Shown: positions 43,492 through 52,790, counted from the first letter of the stretch. The stretch: 64,000 nt of DNA from CAYPAV01 sp964408805 (GCA_964408805.1 CAYPAV010000002.1:124001-188000); one strand, 5' to 3'. Notes: generated from the sequence alone by a model not told the origin. Program-made: numbers and translations.

Positions 43492-44508
43492 CTAGCTACC
43501 GTTAAAGTGATGGTTGTTGGAATGGTAGTATTCCTTCCAGCTCTTCGGCTGCGGAATGTCGCCGATCTTGGCCAGGAAGTTGGCGTACTTCATGGTGTGC
43601 TTCGGCAACGGGCTGAACTCGATCTCCTTGGGGTTGGTCAAGAGCGCCTTGACGATCTTCGGATCGAGCTTCGAGTTGGTATATTTGATAAAGGTCGCGG
43701 CGGCACCCAGCGGATTGGCCTGAATCCACTTGAAGGCCTCGTCATAGGCCGCCATCACCGCCTTGTAGGTTTTCGGGTTCTTCTCGCCGAACGCAACCGA
43801 GCTGCTCATCACCAGCACCGAGTGCTGCCCGCCCAAAATATCATAGGACGTGATGACGTTGTGCACCTTGCCGCTCTGCAGCTCGACATACGAAGTCGGC
43901 AGTGTGGCGAAGTGGCTTTTGACGGTCTGGCCGCCGGACAGCATCGCCGCCAACGCGATCGGATGCTTCATCGAAATCACCAGATGGTCGAGCTTGGTGG
44001 CATTACCCCATTTCTTCGCTGCATACATCTGCAGCGTCACCGCCTGAATCGAAACCTTGGCGGCCGGGGTCGCGATCTTATGGTCCTTGGCGTTGAGGTA
44101 ATCCTCGACCGTCTTCACTTTCGGGTCGTTGGAGTTCAGCTTCAAGGGCATGTCGGCCATCGAGACCGCGACCTTGAACTTGCCCTTGGTCTTGCCCCAA
44201 AGCTTCAAGGCCGGGCCGACGCCATGGGCGCCGAAATCGATGGTCTTGGCCAGAAGGGCGCGATTGATGTTGGCACCACCGCTAATCTTGAACATTTTCA
44301 TCTTCGGCACCGGAATGCCCATCTTCTTGGCGTGCTTCTCGACCAGTTTCTGATCCATCACCACATGCAGCGGCACGTAGAGCAGGCCGAATTGCTGGGC
44401 GATGTTCACCGTATCGACCTCCGCGGTCGCCGGGCCGACGGCGCCGATCGCAAGCATCGCGCCCGCGGCGGCGCCGACGATCAGTTTCTTGTTCATAGAA
44501 CGGGTCAT
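43492..44508 (-). CDS. ABC transporter substrate-binding protein, TauA/SsuA-like
   Basis: This 338-aa periplasmic NMT1/SsuA-type binding protein has a Sec signal peptide (MNKKLIVGAAAGAMLAIGAVGPATA) and the family interior FKISGGANINRALLAKTIDFGAHG. The ATG at 44508 follows AGGGAGGA. It leads an operon of binding protein, ATPase, two permeases and perhaps DUF3604. A TauD-type dioxygenase lies about 195 bases upstream in the same direction, which supports import of a 2-oxoglutarate-oxygenase substrate such as a sulfonate; that is inference. Confidence 0.93.
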   Translation of the reverse strand: MTRSMNKKLIVGAAAGAMLAIGAVGPATAEVDTVNIAQQFGLLYVPLHVVMDQKLVEKHAKKMGIPVPKMKMFKISGGANINRALLAKTIDFGAHGVGPALKLWGKTKGKFKVAVSMADMPLKLNSNDPKVKTVEDYLNAKDHKIATPAAKVSIQAVTLQMYAAKKWGNATKLDHLVISMKHPIALAAMLSGGQTVKSHFATLPTSYVELQSGKVHNVITSYDILGGQHSVLVMSSSVAFGEKNPKTYKAVMAAYDEAFKWIQANPLGAAATFIKYTNSKLDPKIVKALLTNPKEIEFSPLPKHTMKYANFLAKIGDIPQPKSWKEYYHSNNHHFNGS

Positions 44509-44704
44509 TAAATCCTCCCTGATTTTCAAAACCAATTGTGGCGGCACGTTATTTTCGATCCCACCCCTTTGGACGACACCGATATCACCAAGATTTATAG
44601 CGAATACAGCCGTTTTCAAACACCTGATTCCGGTCCGTCTTCTTCAATCGATCGTGATGGTGCACTTTCCGGAACCGACTGGCAACAACACCCGGGGCGT
44701 CGAC

Positions 44705-45562
44705 CTATCGAACGGGACGGGACTCGCCGATCGTGGTGCGATGCATGTGCCGGACCTCTGTCATGTCGTAATCCGCGACCGCGCGGTGCATCGTCGAGCG
44801 GTTGTCCCACAAGACGACATCGCCCGCTTGCCATTGATGGCGGTAGATGAATTCGGGCCGGGTCGCGTGCCCGAACAGGAAATCGAGCAGGGCCGCGCTC
44901 TCTTCCTCCAAAAGGCCGACGATGTGCCGCGTGAAGCCGGGATTGATGAAGAGCGATCTCCGTCCGGTTTCCGGATGGGTCCGCACGATCGGGTGGGTGA
45001 CGGGCGGTACTCTCGCCCTTTCCTTTTCCGTCATCGGCGGTCGGTTCGGTAGTTTGGAGAATACGGTCTCGTAGGCGTGCGCGTAGTCGTGGACGGCGCT
45101 CAGCCCGGACAGGATCTCCCGCATCGTGGGCGATAGCGCCCGATAGGCGGCCTCCATGCTGGCGAACATCGTATCCCCGCCGGCCCCCGGCACCTCCCTG
45201 GCATGCAGCATCGACCCCAGCGCCGGCCGGTCGCTGTAGGACAGGTCCGAGTGCCAATATTGACCGGCATAGATGGCGCCCTTGGGCTTGCCGTCCTCGA
45301 CCTCGTTCGAGATTAAAAAGACCTCCGGATTGTCCGGCAGTCGAAAGCCCTCCAGCACATGGGCGATGGCGGGTCCAAAGCGGCGGCTGAACGCGACCTG
45401 GGCCTCGGGCGACAGGTCCTGTCCCCGAAAGACCAGGACCGCATGCTCGTGAAAGGCCTCGAGGATCGCGTCGAATGCCGCGTTCCCAAGCTCCCCCGCC
45501 AGATCGACCCCGCCGATCTCGGCGCCAAGAGCACCCGCCTGTCGTTTTACCTCAAGACCCAT
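44705..45562 (-). CDS. TauD/TfdA-family dioxygenase (copy 5)
   Basis: This 285-aa 2-oxoglutarate oxygenase has H104-x-D106 (WHSDLSYS) and H259 (WDNRSTMHRA). Of the five family members here it is the one next to a TauABC-like importer, so it is the best candidate for a true TauD-like role, releasing sulfite from an imported sulfonate. I start it at 45562; an in-frame GTG at 45592 adds ten residues. The 196-base gap to the transporter operon probably contains that operon's promoter. Confidence 0.92.
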   Translation of the reverse strand: MGLEVKRQAGALGAEIGGVDLAGELGNAAFDAILEAFHEHAVLVFRGQDLSPEAQVAFSRRFGPAIAHVLEGFRLPDNPEVFLISNEVEDGKPKGAIYAGQYWHSDLSYSDRPALGSMLHAREVPGAGGDTMFASMEAAYRALSPTMREILSGLSAVHDYAHAYETVFSKLPNRPPMTEKERARVPPVTHPIVRTHPETGRRSLFINPGFTRHIVGLLEEESAALLDFLFGHATRPEFIYRHQWQAGDVVLWDNRSTMHRAVADYDMTEVRHMHRTTIGESRPVR

Positions 45563-45687
45563 GCCAAAAAGATTAGGGCGGCGGCGAACCACGGAAACGG
45601 CCCGTGTCCAGATAATGAATCGACGTCATATATCGTTCAGCATGTCATGGTAGCGTTGCCGTCCAACTGCCGCGGATTGCCGACGAC

Positions 45688-47877
45688 ATGACCGAAATTC
45701 CGAACCGCACAAAGCTCTCGCCAACGGAGGCCGCCGCATTGGTTTGCGGATTGCTGCCGACGCTCCTGGGGGGCGTCGTGCTGGCCGGCTGGTATCTCGG
45801 GAACAAGACCTTGATCCAGGTCTCGCCCGATTTCGTGCCGATGCAATACAACACGGCGCTCGGCTTCGTCGTCGGTGGAGCCGGCCTGCTCTGCACCATT
45901 TCCAGCTCTCGCGTGGCCATCCGGATATTCGGTGCCATGGCCGCCGCGATCGGACTCCTGACATTGATCCAGTACGTCTTCGGGGCCGAGCTCGGAATCG
46001 ATCAACTCTTCATGGAGCATTACATCACGGTCGAGACCTCGCATCCGGGCCGCATGGCCCCGAATACGGCGCTTTGTTTCTCCCTGACCGGAATCGCCCT
46101 CCTCATCGCCGGGCGGGCGGGCGAGACGACTTGGACTTGGCCCGCCGTCGCGGTGCTCGGATCGTTGGTTCTCGGGCTTGGCGTCGTGGCCTTCTCCGGT
46201 TACGCGATGCGTCTGGAAACCGCCTATGGCTGGGGCAACCTGACGCGGATGGCCGTGCACACCTCCGCGGGGTTCATCGTCCTCGGCCTGGGCCTGTTCT
46301 GGCATGCCTGGCACAAGGAGCGGGCGTCCGTCGCCGATCTCCCCTATTGGTTCCCCGCCCCCGTCGGCATCGTCACCCTGACGATCACGCTCAGTCTCTG
46401 GCAGGCGTTGGACCGCGAGGAATTGGCGTCCCATCTGATCCTGGCGTTCGGTGTACTCCTCTCGGGTGCGTTCGCCTACACGGTCCGGCTTGCCCAAGGG
46501 CTTCGCCGCCGCGCCCGGGAGTTGGAACGCGAAGTCGAGGAACGGATAAAGGCCGAACAAGAGCTGGAAGACGGCCGGGCCGATCTCGAACGGACGGTCG
46601 AGGCGCGGACGCAAGAGCTCGAGATCAGCCAGGAGCGCTTTGCCCTCTCGATCCGCGGCAGCGGCGACGGGATCTGGGAATTCGATCCCGGTCGGCGCGA
46701 AAACTGGTACTCGTCCCGTTTCGAGGAGATGCTGGGCTACGCCGAGGGAGAGATCCCCAACACCCTGGAAGCCTCGATCGAGCTGCTGCATCCCGAGGAC
46801 CGGGAGGCGGCGAACGAAGGCTTTATTCGGCATTTGAAGGACGATACGCCCTACGATATCGAATATCGCCTGCGAACCAAATCCGGAGATTACCGGTGGG
46901 TTCGCGCACGCGCGAAATCGCTTCGCGATGCGAATGGACGCGCCACCCGGACCAGCGGCTCGACAACCGACATCGACGAACAAAAACAGGCGGAGGAAAG
47001 ACTGCTCCGGAACGAGCGGCAGTTCGTGATGATCCTCGAAGCCGCCCCCGTCGGCGTTACGGTCACCGATTCGAAAAGCAAACGCGTGGTCGTGAACCAG
47101 CGCTATGCCGATATCGTCGGCATCCCGCGCGACGAGTTGCTGGGCAGCTCGGCCGCGAATGTCTGGGCGCGCGAGGAAGATCGAGCGGAATACGCCCGCC
47201 GGTTCGCCGAGGACAATCGTGTCGTCGACATGGAATTCGAAATGAAACGGAGCGACGGATCGAGCGCTTGGGTGATGGCCAATGCGATTTCCCTCGACTT
47301 TTTCGGCGAGCCGGTGCGGGTCAACTGGGTCGTCGAACTGACCGATCGCAAGGAGACCGAGGAAGCCCTCCGCGAGAGCGAGACCCGGCTGCTGGAGATC
47401 CTTGACCAGAGCCCCTATGGCGTCTCCATCGTCTCCAGGAAAACCAAACAACGGCTATACGGCAATCGCCGCATGAAGGAAATGGTCGCCGGCGGACCCG
47501 ATGTGGCGCTGGACGGCCGGGAGATCGCCGACAGCTATGCCGAGCCCGAGAAGATGGAGGAGAACTGGGCCCTGTTCGAACGGGACGGAATGATTACCGG
47601 AACCGAGGAGCTGCGGAAACACGCCAACGGCTCGACCTGGTGGTGCCTTTCGGATTGGCGCCCCGTCAAGTTCGGCGACGAGGACGCGGTGATGGTCTGG
47701 CACTACGACATCACCGAACGGACGGAAGCGGCGGAGGCCCTCCAAAAGGCGCTCCGACAGGCGGAGCAGTTCAACAAACTGACCGTCGACCGCGAACTCC
47801 GCATGATCGAGATGAAGAAGGAGGTCGACGAGCTCCTCGAGAAACTGGGCGAGGAGGCGCGCTATAGCGGGTTGTGA
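45688..47877 (+). CDS. Membrane-anchored triple-PAS sensor without output domain
   Basis: This 729-aa protein has about eight N-terminal hydrophobic segments (residues 15-265, MASE-like), a coiled coil (about 265-315, REVEERIKAEQELE) and three PAS domains (about 315-440, 445-560, 565-690). The first ends with YRWVRARAKSL and a PAC motif. The C-terminus is a second coiled coil (ALRQAEQFNKLTVD to EKLGEEARYSGL). No kinase, GGDEF, EAL or MCP domain follows. It is divergent from TauD copy 5 and may act through a partner protein. Confidence 0.88.
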   Translation: MTEIPNRTKLSPTEAAALVCGLLPTLLGGVVLAGWYLGNKTLIQVSPDFVPMQYNTALGFVVGGAGLLCTISSSRVAIRIFGAMAAAIGLLTLIQYVFGAELGIDQLFMEHYITVETSHPGRMAPNTALCFSLTGIALLIAGRAGETTWTWPAVAVLGSLVLGLGVVAFSGYAMRLETAYGWGNLTRMAVHTSAGFIVLGLGLFWHAWHKERASVADLPYWFPAPVGIVTLTITLSLWQALDREELASHLILAFGVLLSGAFAYTVRLAQGLRRRARELEREVEERIKAEQELEDGRADLERTVEARTQELEISQERFALSIRGSGDGIWEFDPGRRENWYSSRFEEMLGYAEGEIPNTLEASIELLHPEDREAANEGFIRHLKDDTPYDIEYRLRTKSGDYRWVRARAKSLRDANGRATRTSGSTTDIDEQKQAEERLLRNERQFVMILEAAPVGVTVTDSKSKRVVVNQRYADIVGIPRDELLGSSAANVWAREEDRAEYARRFAEDNRVVDMEFEMKRSDGSSAWVMANAISLDFFGEPVRVNWVVELTDRKETEEALRESETRLLEILDQSPYGVSIVSRKTKQRLYGNRRMKEMVAGGPDVALDGREIADSYAEPEKMEENWALFERDGMITGTEELRKHANGSTWWCLSDWRPVKFGDEDAVMVWHYDITERTEAAEALQKALRQAEQFNKLTVDRELRMIEMKKEVDELLEKLGEEARYSGL

Positions 47878-47934
47878 CGCCGCGGCCGCCGCGGACGAGC
47901 CCGCGCGACGCGATGTGGAATCCATCTCCTCCGG

Positions 47935-48000
47935 AAATTAATTAATACGGCGCCCCGCTGCTGTTCCACTAATTATCAAATAAATTCAATTAATTATCAT
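47935..48000. promoter_or_regulatory. AT-rich region with 21-bp-spaced direct repeats
   Basis: TAATTATCA occurs at 47970-47978 and 47991-47999, exactly 21 bp (about two helical turns) apart, with AAATTAATTAATA at 47935-47947 further upstream. The surroundings are GC-rich, so the block stands out. It lies 104 bases before the SDR start at 48104 and is a plausible activator or repressor site. Confidence 0.45.
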
Positions 48001-48103
48001 GCCTTAGGTAAACGAACCCGAAAGCCGACCTGTTCTTGGCCGTCTATTTGAACCGGGCTAAATCACTCATGACAAGCTAGCGAAGACAATGGGAGGACGT
48101 GCC

Positions 48104-48859
48104 ATGACCACGGGCAAAACGGCACTGGTGACGGGTGCGGCGAGCGGAATCGGCCTTGCCACGGCGACGCGCCTCGCGAAGCAAGGCATCACCACGCTCA
48201 TGGTCGACCGTTCCGTGGAAGTCGAGAAGGCGGCGCGAGCGCTCACCGACCAGGGTCGAGAAGCCGTTGGACACGTTCTGGAGTTGACCGATACCGCGGT
48301 CCTCGATGCTTGGCTGAAGGCACGGCTCGACGAGTATGGCGCAATCGACATCATTGTGAACAACGCCGGCATCCATCCGAAGAAGGATGGCGTGAAATTC
48401 CTGGTCGAGGAAATCGGTATGGATGGCTGGCATGAGGTCCTGGCCGTCAACCTTCACGCACCGTTCCAGATTTGCGCCACCCTGCTACCGGCGATGAAAG
48501 CGAAGGGCTGGGGCCGAATCGTCAATATCGGCTCCGCCGGTGCCCGAAACAGGCCGCGAATTCCAAGCGCCCACTACGTGACCTCCAAAGCAGGGATAGC
48601 CGGGCTTACGACCAGCATCGCCGAGGAAGGGGCCGCACATGGCATCACGGCCAATACTGTCGCCCCAGGGCCGATAAAGAAGGGACTGACCGCGAGCTCG
48701 TCCGCTGCCCAAATTGAGCGACTGACCCAGGGCGTACCTGTCGGCCGCTACGGCACCCCAGACGAGATCGCCTCGATGGTGGCGTTTCTGATATCCGAGG
48801 ATGCGGCTTTCGTCACCGGCGCGGTGATCGATGTCAACGGCGGCTCGGTCATGCGGTGA
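48104..48859 (+). CDS. SDR-family oxidoreductase
   Basis: This 251-aa classical short-chain dehydrogenase has TGAASGIGLAT, VNNAGIHPKK and the catalytic YVTSKAG. Its profile (GRIVNIGSAGARNRPRIPSAHY) resembles 3-oxoacyl-ACP reductase-like catabolic SDRs. The ATG at 48104 follows GGGAGGA. It is flanked upstream by an AT-rich possible control region and downstream by a long hairpin, so it is probably a monocistronic unit. Confidence 0.9.
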   Translation: MTTGKTALVTGAASGIGLATATRLAKQGITTLMVDRSVEVEKAARALTDQGREAVGHVLELTDTAVLDAWLKARLDEYGAIDIIVNNAGIHPKKDGVKFLVEEIGMDGWHEVLAVNLHAPFQICATLLPAMKAKGWGRIVNIGSAGARNRPRIPSAHYVTSKAGIAGLTTSIAEEGAAHGITANTVAPGPIKKGLTASSSAAQIERLTQGVPVGRYGTPDEIASMVAFLISEDAAFVTGAVIDVNGGSVMR

Positions 48860-48901
48860 CGGAGAGACGCCGGGATACTCTAGATCATCCCTCTGGGATA
48901 A

Positions 48902-48948
48902 CGGGGACACGACCCCTTATTCCCAAGCGGGAAAGGGGTCATTCCCCG
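48902..48948. terminator. 47-nt imperfect palindrome between convergent genes
   Basis: A long hairpin begins CGGGGA (48902-48907) and ends TCCCCG (48943-48948). The two arms carry GACCCCTT against AGGGGTC and TTCCC against GGGAA, with two small mismatched bulges, around an AAGC loop (48925-48928). It lies 43 bases after the SDR stop and before the convergent transglutaminase stop. It may be a bidirectional terminator or a REP-type repeat. Confidence 0.5.
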
Positions 48949-49022
48949 ATATTCCTCGCGTCCTGTCTGCAAAGGGATCCGATCGTCCGTCATCGGGCCA
49001 AGTCGCCCGACGCCCCGGCCGT

Positions 49023-49694
49023 CTATTCCTTGCCCGCGTCGTCCTGGAAATCGCCGTCGATATCGGCCGACAGGTTGTTGTAGTGGGCTTGGAAGGTGGC
49101 GAGGATGGCGTCGCGGGGGACGTCCGGGAAGGGGCCGCGATCGGCGATGTATTCCATGTGTTTGTTGCCGGCGCGATCGAAGGGATGGAAGAGCGAATCC
49201 GTCTCGCCGTCCCAATCCAGCGGCAGCAGCCCGAACTTATCGCAAAGGGCGGCGTTGAAGGCCGGCGTGCATTTGATCCAGCGGCCGTCCAGATAAATCT
49301 CGCAGTAGGAATGCCAGAAGAAGATGTCGCAGCCCATCGCTTCCGTCAGCTTCTTCGTCGCCATGTGGTTCTTCACGTCGGCATAGCCGGGGCGCGCCGG
49401 GAGGCCCATGGCCCGGGCCGACGCCGCCAGCAGGGCCGACTTCGAGACGCACCAGCCTCGGCCCATCCGCACCGCCCCCTTGGCGGAAAAGAACTCCTCG
49501 TCGCTGAACGGCAAATAGGCGTCGTAGCGAATGCCGTCGCGGACCGCATAGAACAGCTTCAGCGCCTTCGCTTTCGGGTCTGTCTCGTCGCCCACGGCGT
49601 CGCGCGCGAAGGCGATCACGCCGGGATCGTCCGCGTTCACGAACTCGCCGCTGCCGAGATAGGCCGAAGGGTCTTCCTGCATGATGTCGTTCAT
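49023..49694 (-). CDS. Transglutaminase-like cysteine peptidase-fold protein
   Basis: This 223-aa protein has the transglutaminase core: catalytic Cys in GRGWCVSKSALLAASARAMGLPARPGYADVKNH, a histidine in FWHSYCEIYLDGRWIKC and an aspartate/asparagine after PAFN. Microbial stand-alone members are peptidases or amidases. I start it at 49694; a longer frame to 49730 is possible. It converges on the SDR gene with the long hairpin between. Confidence 0.87.
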   Translation of the reverse strand: MNDIMQEDPSAYLGSGEFVNADDPGVIAFARDAVGDETDPKAKALKLFYAVRDGIRYDAYLPFSDEEFFSAKGAVRMGRGWCVSKSALLAASARAMGLPARPGYADVKNHMATKKLTEAMGCDIFFWHSYCEIYLDGRWIKCTPAFNAALCDKFGLLPLDWDGETDSLFHPFDRAGNKHMEYIADRGPFPDVPRDAILATFQAHYNNLSADIDGDFQDDAGKE

Positions 49695-49762
49695 GATCCT
49701 GGCACTTAATGCCGCCAAACGGGAAAACAAGGCGGGCGGGAAAACAAGGCAGGCGAGCTAAC

Positions 49763-50997
49763 CTATGGCCGGTTCAGTTCGGGCAGGGTGCGGCTGAAGG
49801 TCCGATGGCCGCGTTTGAAGCCGTGCAAGGCTTGCGCCACGGTGGCGATCGCCTCGGCCGAAGAGACGGCGTCCCAGACCACAAAATCGGCCGGATTGCC
49901 GACGGCGATCCCGTAGTCGTCGAGCCCGATGAGGTCGGCCGGGCGGTGGGTCATCATCTCGAAGCATTCGGCTAGTTCTTCCGTGGCTCCGCGCTGCACC
50001 ACATTGGCGTAGAGATTGGCGATCCGGACCAGCGAGCAATCGCCGAACGGCGTGAAGGGGTTGAGCACGTTGTTGGTCGAGAGGCAGCAATTGACCCCGC
50101 AATCGACCAGCGCATTGGCGTCGGCGACGCCGCGGATGACGCTGTGATCCTGGTCCCGGCCCATGACGAAGAGATCGGTCGCCGGCAGCACGGTGACCGT
50201 CACCCCGGTATCGGCAAGGCGTTTCCCCAAGTTTGCAGCTCGTCCGGCGGCAGACAGGAATACTTCGTGCCGTGGCCGACCGCGACTCGGCCCTGCCAGC
50301 CGAAGGCCTCGGTCAGGTCGCAGACCTGGTGGATGTCCATGTCGTGGGTCGTCGACCCCACGTCGAGATGGATATCCACGTCGACGTCGAATTCGCGCGC
50401 CAGTTCGAAGATGCGATCGATCTGCCCCGCGTGATCGGGGTCGTAGCCGGGGGCGCCGCCCACAACCGTGGCGCCCCGCTTCAACGCCTCGACGATATTG
50501 GCGTCAGCCTCGGGCACGTTGGTCCAGCCCTCCTGGGGGAAGACACAGAGCTCCAGATCGATCGCCCAGCGATAATCCGCAGCCAACTGCTGCAGCGCCT
50601 CGAAGCCGCGAAGACCGACATTGGGATCGAGCTCCACGTGCGTACGCATATGGGCGGCCCCGTTGAGGATACATTCCACCAGCGTCGCCTCGGCGCGGGC
50701 ATAGACGTCCTCGACCGTAAACGCCGATTTGACCGCGGCGACGCGCGCCATGTGGTCGCGCCCGCGATTGGGCGAGGGCGAACAGCGATCCAGGATCCGC
50801 GACTTGTCGAGATGCACATGGGTCTCGACCAGCCCCGGCGTCACCAGCTTTCCGCCGACCTCGATCACCTCGCCGTCGGCCGGAAGCCCGGCCTCAATCG
50901 CCGCGATGGTGCCGTCACGGATCCCGATATCCACCGGCGGAGCCCCCGCCGCGCCGCCCATGACGCGGGCCTCCCGCAGTATCAAATCAAGCGTCAT
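49763..50997 (-). pseudogene. Amidohydrolase (cytosine-deaminase-like), single-base frameshift
   Basis: Two overlapping frames together make one complete amidohydrolase. The upstream part (50997 to about 50232) has the metal motif THVHLDKSRI, RTHVELDPN, DIHLDVGSTTHD and VGHGTKYS; the downstream part (about 50230 to 49763) has LPATDLF, DQDHSVIRGVAD and the C-terminal LNRP. Continuity is restored by adding one A in the AAA run at 50232-50234 (minus strand), giving DELQ-NLGKRLADTG. The gene starts at 50997 after GGGGAGGG. It may be a real pseudogene or a homopolymer sequencing error. Confidence 0.85.
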
Positions 50998-51118
50998 CCG
51001 CTACCCTCCCCATATTTCTTGGTCGCGCCGCATCGTCGCGGCCGCGTTATATTGAACGAATATAGTGAACTTGGCGGCATTCCCGAAAGCGACGGTCCGC
51101 CATACGAGTTTTGGAGCG

Positions 51119-51817
51119 ATGCGGTTTCTCACCTGGAATATCCGTCAAGGCGGGCGCAAGAACCGGCTGCAAGTGGCCGAACGGTTGGCGCATCACGCCC
51201 CCGACGTCGTCGTCCTGACCGAATTCCGGTCGAACGAAGTCGGCGAATTTCTTTGGGAACGGCTCGACGAAATGGGCCTTCACCACCGGGCGGCGGGCCC
51301 AGCCGAAGCGAAGACGAACACCGTGATGATCGCTGCCCGGGAGCCGATCACGGTCAGGGACGGGCTGGCGGACCATCTCGACCGGCCGCACCGGCTGCTC
51401 GACGTCGTCGTCGACGGGATTCATCTGACCGGCGTCCATATGCCGAACATGGCGGCGAAACGGCCCTATTGGCAGGCCGTCATCCGGGCCGGCCGGGAGC
51501 GGTTGTCGAGGCCGGCCGTGGTCATGGGCGACTTCAATACCGGCCGACATTTTCTCGACGAGAACGGCGCCACCTTCTCGTCGACCGACCTGATGGAAGA
51601 GTTCGAGGCGATGGGCTTCGCCGACCCCTGGCGCGAGCGCAACCCCGAAGCGCGCGAGTTCACCTGGTACAGCCCGAACGCCGGCAACGGCTTTCGCCTC
51701 GACCACGTCTTCGCCTCGCCGCCGATGCAGGCGCGCATACGCGACGTCCGATATTCGCATATCGAGCGGGAAGAGGGACTGTCCGACCACTCGATCATGA
51801 TCCTCGACTGCGACTGA
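51119..51817 (+). CDS. Endonuclease/exonuclease/phosphatase (EEP) family protein
   Basis: This 232-aa EEP-fold protein starts MRFLTWNIRQGGRKN and includes VVVLTEFR, VMGDFNTGRHF, the late histidine in FRLDHVFASP and LSDHSIMILD, the metal-dependent catalytic set of DNase I/ExoIII-like enzymes. It has no secretion signal. It is divergent from the broken amidohydrolase and convergent with the LLM gene at 51834. Whether it acts on nucleic acid or a lipid/sugar phosphate is unclear. Confidence 0.88.
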   Translation: MRFLTWNIRQGGRKNRLQVAERLAHHAPDVVVLTEFRSNEVGEFLWERLDEMGLHHRAAGPAEAKTNTVMIAAREPITVRDGLADHLDRPHRLLDVVVDGIHLTGVHMPNMAAKRPYWQAVIRAGRERLSRPAVVMGDFNTGRHFLDENGATFSSTDLMEEFEAMGFADPWRERNPEAREFTWYSPNAGNGFRLDHVFASPPMQARIRDVRYSHIEREEGLSDHSIMILDCD

Positions 51818-51833
51818 CCACGGCCTCCGACGT

Positions 51834-52790
51834 CTAATCTATCTTCGCCATGATCTCGGCCGCGAAGGCCTCGATCCGGTCCAGCGATTGCGCGAGTTCG
51901 TTGCTCTCGAATCCGATCACGAGAGTTTCCATGCCGGCCTCCCCATAGGCACAGATATCGTCGATAATGGCGGCGGCATCGCCGGTGAACGGCATCCGTG
52001 CCCCCTCCTCGCTGGTCACGGCTTCCCCCAGCCGGTACCAGAGCGCGTTCAACCCGATCTCGATCGACGCCGGATCCCGTCCCGCCTTCTCTGCTTCGGC
52101 GGACACGTCGCCGAGCCCCCGGGAGAATCGCTCGACAGTGTCGTAGGGCGATCCCGGATTGTTGCCGACCGGATACCAGCCGTCTCCCATCCGCCCCGCC
52201 CGCCGCCGGGCAGGCCGGGTCTCGCCGCCGATCCAGATCGGCGGGTGCGGCTTCTGCACGGGTTTCGGCTCGAAGCGAAGGTCGCCGAATTCGACGTATT
52301 CGCCTTTGTAGCTCGGGTCGGCCTCGGTCCAGAGCGCCCGAAAGGCTTCGATATATTCATTTGCAAGGCGCCCCCGATCCTTGAAGGTCGGCGCCCCCAG
52401 AAGGGCAATCTCTTCCGCCATCCAGCCCACACCAACGCCGACCGTCAACCGTCCCCCCGAAAGATGATCCAGCGTCGTCAACATTTTCGCGGTCAGCACC
52501 GGCGGGCGGTGCGGGATCACCATGACCGAGGTCAGCAGCCGGATCGTCGAGGTCGCCGCCGCCACGAAACCAAGCGACGTCAGTTGATCCAGGCAATCGC
52601 CGCTGTCCTGGGCAAACCAGACCCGCGACTTGGTGTAGGGATAGGGCGAGGCGACGTCGCGAGCGATAACGAGGTGATCGCTGAGACCGAGATAGCGGAA
52701 GCCCAGGGCCTCCGTCCGCTCCGCAATCGCGACCAGGCCGTCGGGGTCCATCGCGGCACCCCGCGTTCCCACATGTAGGCCGAATTCCAT
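51834..52790 (-). CDS. LLM-class F420-dependent oxidoreductase
   Basis: This 318-aa luciferase-like protein has MEFGLHVGTRGA, LDHLSGGRLTVGVGVGWMAEE and KPHPPIWIGGET, resembling the TIGR03619-type F420-dependent family. It begins directly after the thiolase stop (TAGATG), so the two are translationally coupled. Cofactor choice between F420 and FMN cannot be told apart by eye, and F420 genes are not in the window. Confidence 0.88.
   Translation of the reverse strand: MEFGLHVGTRGAAMDPDGLVAIAERTEALGFRYLGLSDHLVIARDVASPYPYTKSRVWFAQDSGDCLDQLTSLGFVAAATSTIRLLTSVMVIPHRPPVLTAKMLTTLDHLSGGRLTVGVGVGWMAEEIALLGAPTFKDRGRLANEYIEAFRALWTEADPSYKGEYVEFGDLRFEPKPVQKPHPPIWIGGETRPARRRAGRMGDGWYPVGNNPGSPYDTVERFSRGLGDVSAEAEKAGRDPASIEIGLNALWYRLGEAVTSEEGARMPFTGDAAAIIDDICAYGEAGMETLVIGFESNELAQSLDRIEAFAAEIMAKID

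Noticed and set aside
45637..47451. 604-aa minus-strand open frame opposite the PAS sensor
   Set aside because: The PAS sensor frame shows conserved PAS/PAC motifs; the antisense frame shows none.
50200..50260. Recoding (selenocysteine or programmed frameshift) in the amidohydrolase
   Set aside because: The break is a frame change, not an in-frame TGA, and there is no slippery heptamer with a conserved downstream structure; a one-base deletion explains it.
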